The notes under the pieces are model-generated. The model saw nothing but the letters and a program-made list of their open reading frames with translations, ran no database searches and was not told the DNA's origin. The translations under genes and the position numbers were made by a program. Shown here one piece after another: positions 61,792 through 64,000 of a DNA stretch of 64,000 nt (within the stretch, counting starts at the first letter, position 1; every line of letters begins with the position of its first letter). The stretch lies in NCBI RefSeq assembly GCF_965219715.1, contig NZ_OZ244785.1, forward strand, positions 1,736,001-1,800,000. The letters are read 5' to 3'. This stretch comes from Bacterioplanoides sp965219715. GTDB lineage: Bacteria; Pseudomonadota; Gammaproteobacteria; Pseudomonadales; Oceanobacteraceae.

Positions 61792-62528
61792 GCGTTTTCT
61801 TCCTCACTGACAATCAGCGTACCGTCATTGCCGCCCGTCATCAGACGCGCCAGTACACCGGTTTCATTCATATCGTAAACACGCAGTGGCATGTTGTGGT
61901 CACGCGCCAGACAAATAGCGGTTAAATCCATAACACCCAATTGTTTTTCCAGTACTTCCTGGTAAGTCAGGCAATCGTACTTTTCTGCGGCTGGATCTTT
62001 CTTAGGGTCGGCAGTATACACACCATCGACATTGGTTGCTTTTAAAACCAGATCCGCATTAATTTCGATGCCACGCAAGCAGGCCGCTGAATCCGTGGTA
62101 AAAAATGGATTACCGGTACCGGCGGAAAAAATAACAACATCACCGGCATCCAGTGCACGGATTGCACTACGACGATCGTAATGATCAACCACACCACTCA
62201 TCGGAATTGCAGACATCACACGAGTTGGCATATTCGCACGCTCTAACGCGTCACGCATCGCCAGCGCGTTCATTACCGTTGCCAGCATTCCCATATGGTC
62301 ACCGGCAACACGGTCCAGACCCGCTTCACTTAATGCTTTACCGCGAAACAGGTTACCGCCGCCGATTACAATACCAACCTGAACGCCAATGCCTTTCAGC
62401 TGAGCGATTTCCAGAGCCATACGATCCAGTACTTTAGGATCGATACCAAAATCCATTTCCCCCATCAGGGCTTCACCGCTGAGTTTCAGCAAAATTCGTT
62501 TGTATTTAGCGCTTTTCTGTTCGGCCAT
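61788..62528 (-). CDS. pyrH: Uridylate kinase (UMP kinase)
   Basis: The 246-residue amino-acid-kinase-fold enzyme phosphorylates UMP. Hallmarks are YKRILLKLSGEALMG, IVIGGGNLFRG, GDHMGMLATVMNALA and the TGNPFFTTDSAACLRGIEI loop. The ATG at 62528 follows GGAG; an in-frame start five codons upstream has no ribosome site. It is read from the same strand as tsf but is separated from it by two hairpins. Confidence 0.97.
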   Translation of the reverse strand: MAEQKSAKYKRILLKLSGEALMGEMDFGIDPKVLDRMALEIAQLKGIGVQVGIVIGGGNLFRGKALSEAGLDRVAGDHMGMLATVMNALAMRDALERANMPTRVMSAIPMSGVVDHYDRRSAIRALDAGDVVIFSAGTGNPFFTTDSAACLRGIEINADLVLKATNVDGVYTADPKKDPAAEKYDCLTYQEVLEKQLGVMDLTAICLARDHNMPLRVYDMNETGVLARLMTGGNDGTLIVSEEENA

Positions 62529-62624
62529 ACAGAAGTTCTCCAAATTAGGCAGGTAACGTGTGATAGTTGATTTTTAAAGCCATCACGGCTTGCCAACGAG
62601 CCTCTGCTCATTGGCGAGATACAA

Positions 62625-62682
62625 ATATGCCGGGGCAAGCCCGGCATATGGTTGCATCACTGTCGTGACGTCAGTGATGCAA
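62625..62682 (-). terminator. Two hairpins in tandem between tsf and pyrH
   Basis: The first, as read on the minus strand, pairs 62672-62682 with 62652-62662 (11 perfect pairs). The second pairs 62640-62649 with 62625-62634 (10 pairs, loop of five). Only short T-runs follow, so they may only partly stop transcription or may protect the tsf mRNA end. Confidence 0.6.
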
Positions 62683-62690
62683 AAAGGCGA

Positions 62691-63542
62691 TTAACCTTTC
62701 AGCTGTGCAGCAACTTCAGCAGCGAAGTCTACTTCTTCAACTTCGATACCTTCGCCTACTTCGATACGAACGAAAGAAACAACTTCCGCGCCAGCAGCTT
62801 TAGCCAGCTGAGCGATAGTTTGCTCTGGGTTCTTAACGAAAGCTTGCTCCAGCAGGCTGTTTTCTTTCAGGAACTTCTTGATACGGCCGCCCATCATTTT
62901 TTCAACGATTTCAGCTGGCTTACCTTCCATATCAGGCTGTGCCTTGATGATGTCTTGCTCTTTTTCCAGCTCTTCTTGCGGCATGTCTTCCGGACGCAGA
63001 ACGCGTGGGTTAACAGCAGTTACGTGCATCGCGATGTCTTTAGCCAGCTCAGCGTCGCCGCCTTTCAGCTCAACGATGGCAGCGATTTTGCCGTTAGCGT
63101 GCAGATAAGCACCAACAGTTTCGCCTTCAACAACGAACGCACGACGAACAGTGATGTTTTCACCGATCTTCTGAACCAGAGCCATACGGTCTTCTTCCAG
63201 CTCACCTTCGGTCAGCTTGGCAACGTCGGTCTCTTTGGTTTCAGCCAGTTTTGCAACAACTTTGTCAGCAAAACCACCGAAGTTAGCATCGCCCGCAGCG
63301 AAGTCAGTTTCAGAGTTAACTTCAACTGCAACCACAACACCTTCAGCAACGTTAACACGTACTTTACCTTCGGCAGCAGTACGACCCGCTTTTTTAGCAG
63401 CCTTCAGACCAGAGTTTTTACGCAGATCTTCAATCGCCTTATCGATGTCACCATCGTTTGCAGTCAGTGCTTTTTTACACTCCAGCATACCCAGGCCAGT
63501 ACGCTCACGCAGCTCTTTTACCAGTGCAGCAGAAATTGCCAT
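62691..63542 (-). CDS. tsf: Elongation factor Ts
   Basis: The 283-residue protein exchanges GDP on EF-Tu. The N-terminal UBA-like part (AALVKELRERTGLGMLECKKALTANDGDIDKAIEDLRK) and the TDFAA-type core (NSETDFAAGDANFGGFADKV) are conserved, and the length equals the E. coli protein (283). Strong codon bias fits a highly expressed gene. Confidence 0.97.
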   Translation of the reverse strand: MAISAALVKELRERTGLGMLECKKALTANDGDIDKAIEDLRKNSGLKAAKKAGRTAAEGKVRVNVAEGVVVAVEVNSETDFAAGDANFGGFADKVVAKLAETKETDVAKLTEGELEEDRMALVQKIGENITVRRAFVVEGETVGAYLHANGKIAAIVELKGGDAELAKDIAMHVTAVNPRVLRPEDMPQEELEKEQDIIKAQPDMEGKPAEIVEKMMGGRIKKFLKENSLLEQAFVKNPEQTIAQLAKAAGAEVVSFVRIEVGEGIEVEEVDFAAEVAAQLKG

Positions 63543-63585
63543 ATCAAATTCCTCTATAAATATTTGCGAAAAATCTTATATCCAA

Positions 63586-63609
63586 AAAAAGGGGGCAAGC
63601 CCCCTTTTT
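63586..63609 (-). terminator. Intrinsic terminator/attenuator between rpsB and tsf
   Basis: GGGGG and CCCCC (63591-63595 and 63600-63604) with flanking A and T runs form a ten-pair stem with a CAAG loop and seven T on the minus strand. It lies in the rpsB-tsf gap, where partial termination would give more rpsB than tsf mRNA. Confidence 0.85.
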
Positions 63610-63627
63610 CGATCGAGCTTGTTAAGC

Positions 63628-64000
63628 TTATTCAGCGTCTGCTGCTGGAGCTTCTTCAGCTACTTCAACGAATTCGCTCGCTGGAGCACCATTCGCTTGC
63701 TTACCGTCCAGTACCGCATCAGCCATAGCAGTTGCGTAGATCTGGATAGCGCGGATCGCGTCATCGTTACCTGGGATAACGTAGTCGATGCCGTCTGGGT
63801 TAGAGTTAGTATCAACGATACCAACAACCGGGATACCCAGCTTGTTAGCTTCCTGGATCGCAATACGCTCGTGTTCAACGTCGATTACGAATACCAGATC
63901 AGGCAGACCGCCCATCTCTTTGATACCACCGATGGAACGCTCTAATTTTTCCATCTCACGAGTACGCATCAGCGCTTCTTTCTTAGTCAGCTGCTCAAAA
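63628..64000 (-). CDS. rpsB: 30S ribosomal protein S2, C-terminal part (cut by window edge)
   Basis: The frame runs from the right edge of the window to a stop at 63628, covering about 124 residues. EMEKLERSIGGIKEMGGLPDLVFVIDVEHE, LGIPVVGIVDTNSNPDGIDYVIPGNDDAIRAI and the acidic alanine-rich tail are ribosomal protein S2. It should be the first gene of the rpsB-tsf transcript; its start lies beyond the window. Confidence 0.96.
   Translation of the reverse strand, partial: FEQLTKKEALMRTREMEKLERSIGGIKEMGGLPDLVFVIDVEHERIAIQEANKLGIPVVGIVDTNSNPDGIDYVIPGNDDAIRAIQIYATAMADAVLDGKQANGAPASEFVEVAEEAPAADAE

Noticed and set aside
62652..63728. Long open frame (358 codons) antisense to tsf and reaching into rpsB
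   Set aside because: It is opposite two certain, highly expressed genes; its Phe/Ser/Asn-rich composition comes from their reversed codons.

Overview
The window is a chromosomal segment of a Gram-negative gammaproteobacterium. The evidence is an outer-membrane assembly and lipid A block (bamA, skp, lpxD, fabZ, lpxA, lpxB), many lipoproteins, TonB-like and RND envelope systems, and near-consensus Shine-Dalgarno sites. Protein style and gene order suggest a marine Oceanospirillales-type bacterium (Thalassolituus/Oceanobacter-like); this is inference, as no rRNA or other marker was available. No rRNA, tRNA, CRISPR array or insertion sequence was found.

Layout. 1-4670: a truncated chemotaxis receptor behind a di-haem cytochrome c peroxidase, two tandem YbjQ-type proteins and a CsgG/DUF4810/DUF799 lipoprotein operon. 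4778-9327: an M48 protease, a response regulator/histidine kinase/PepSY-membrane operon and a 2-Cys peroxiredoxin. 9470-19557: a TonB-like protein, a 1272-residue lipoprotein, and an RND pump with its adaptor, divergent from a TetR regulator. 19818-24574: the glycine cleavage genes gcvT, gcvH and gcvP, with an unusual structured leader before gcvH.

24626-31613 is the accessory part. It holds a minus-strand run of four closely spaced genes: a membrane-anchored DUF4041/T5orf172 protein, a TIR protein, a small three-helix membrane protein and a second TIR-like (DUF1863/ThsB-like) protein. These are followed by a small membrane protein, a yefM-yoeB toxin-antitoxin pair with a TGTACA operator, a lipoprotein, and an Xre/RES toxin-antitoxin pair. 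The TIR + membrane protein + TIR unit resembles Thoeris-type anti-phage signalling but lacks a recognisable ThsA, and is the best candidate for an undescribed system here.

31875-49865 is mixed: an orphan choline/betaine-binding protein, a MATE exporter, a BLUF photoreceptor, an uncharacterised DUF2589 operon, a Cache-type chemoreceptor, a secreted alpha/beta hydrolase with an exported partner, a TlpA-like thioredoxin, a GGDEF diguanylate cyclase, a Tag-like glycosylase beside nth, gloA, an HI0933-type flavoprotein and a PlsC-like acyltransferase.

49913-64000 is the conserved block read on the minus strand in the order rpsB, tsf, pyrH, frr, uppS, cdsA, dxr, rseP, bamA, skp, lpxD, fabZ, lpxA, lpxB, rnhB. 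It couples translation factors, UMP synthesis, isoprenoid and phospholipid precursor supply, outer-membrane protein assembly and lipid A synthesis. Many of its genes overlap by 1-8 bases.
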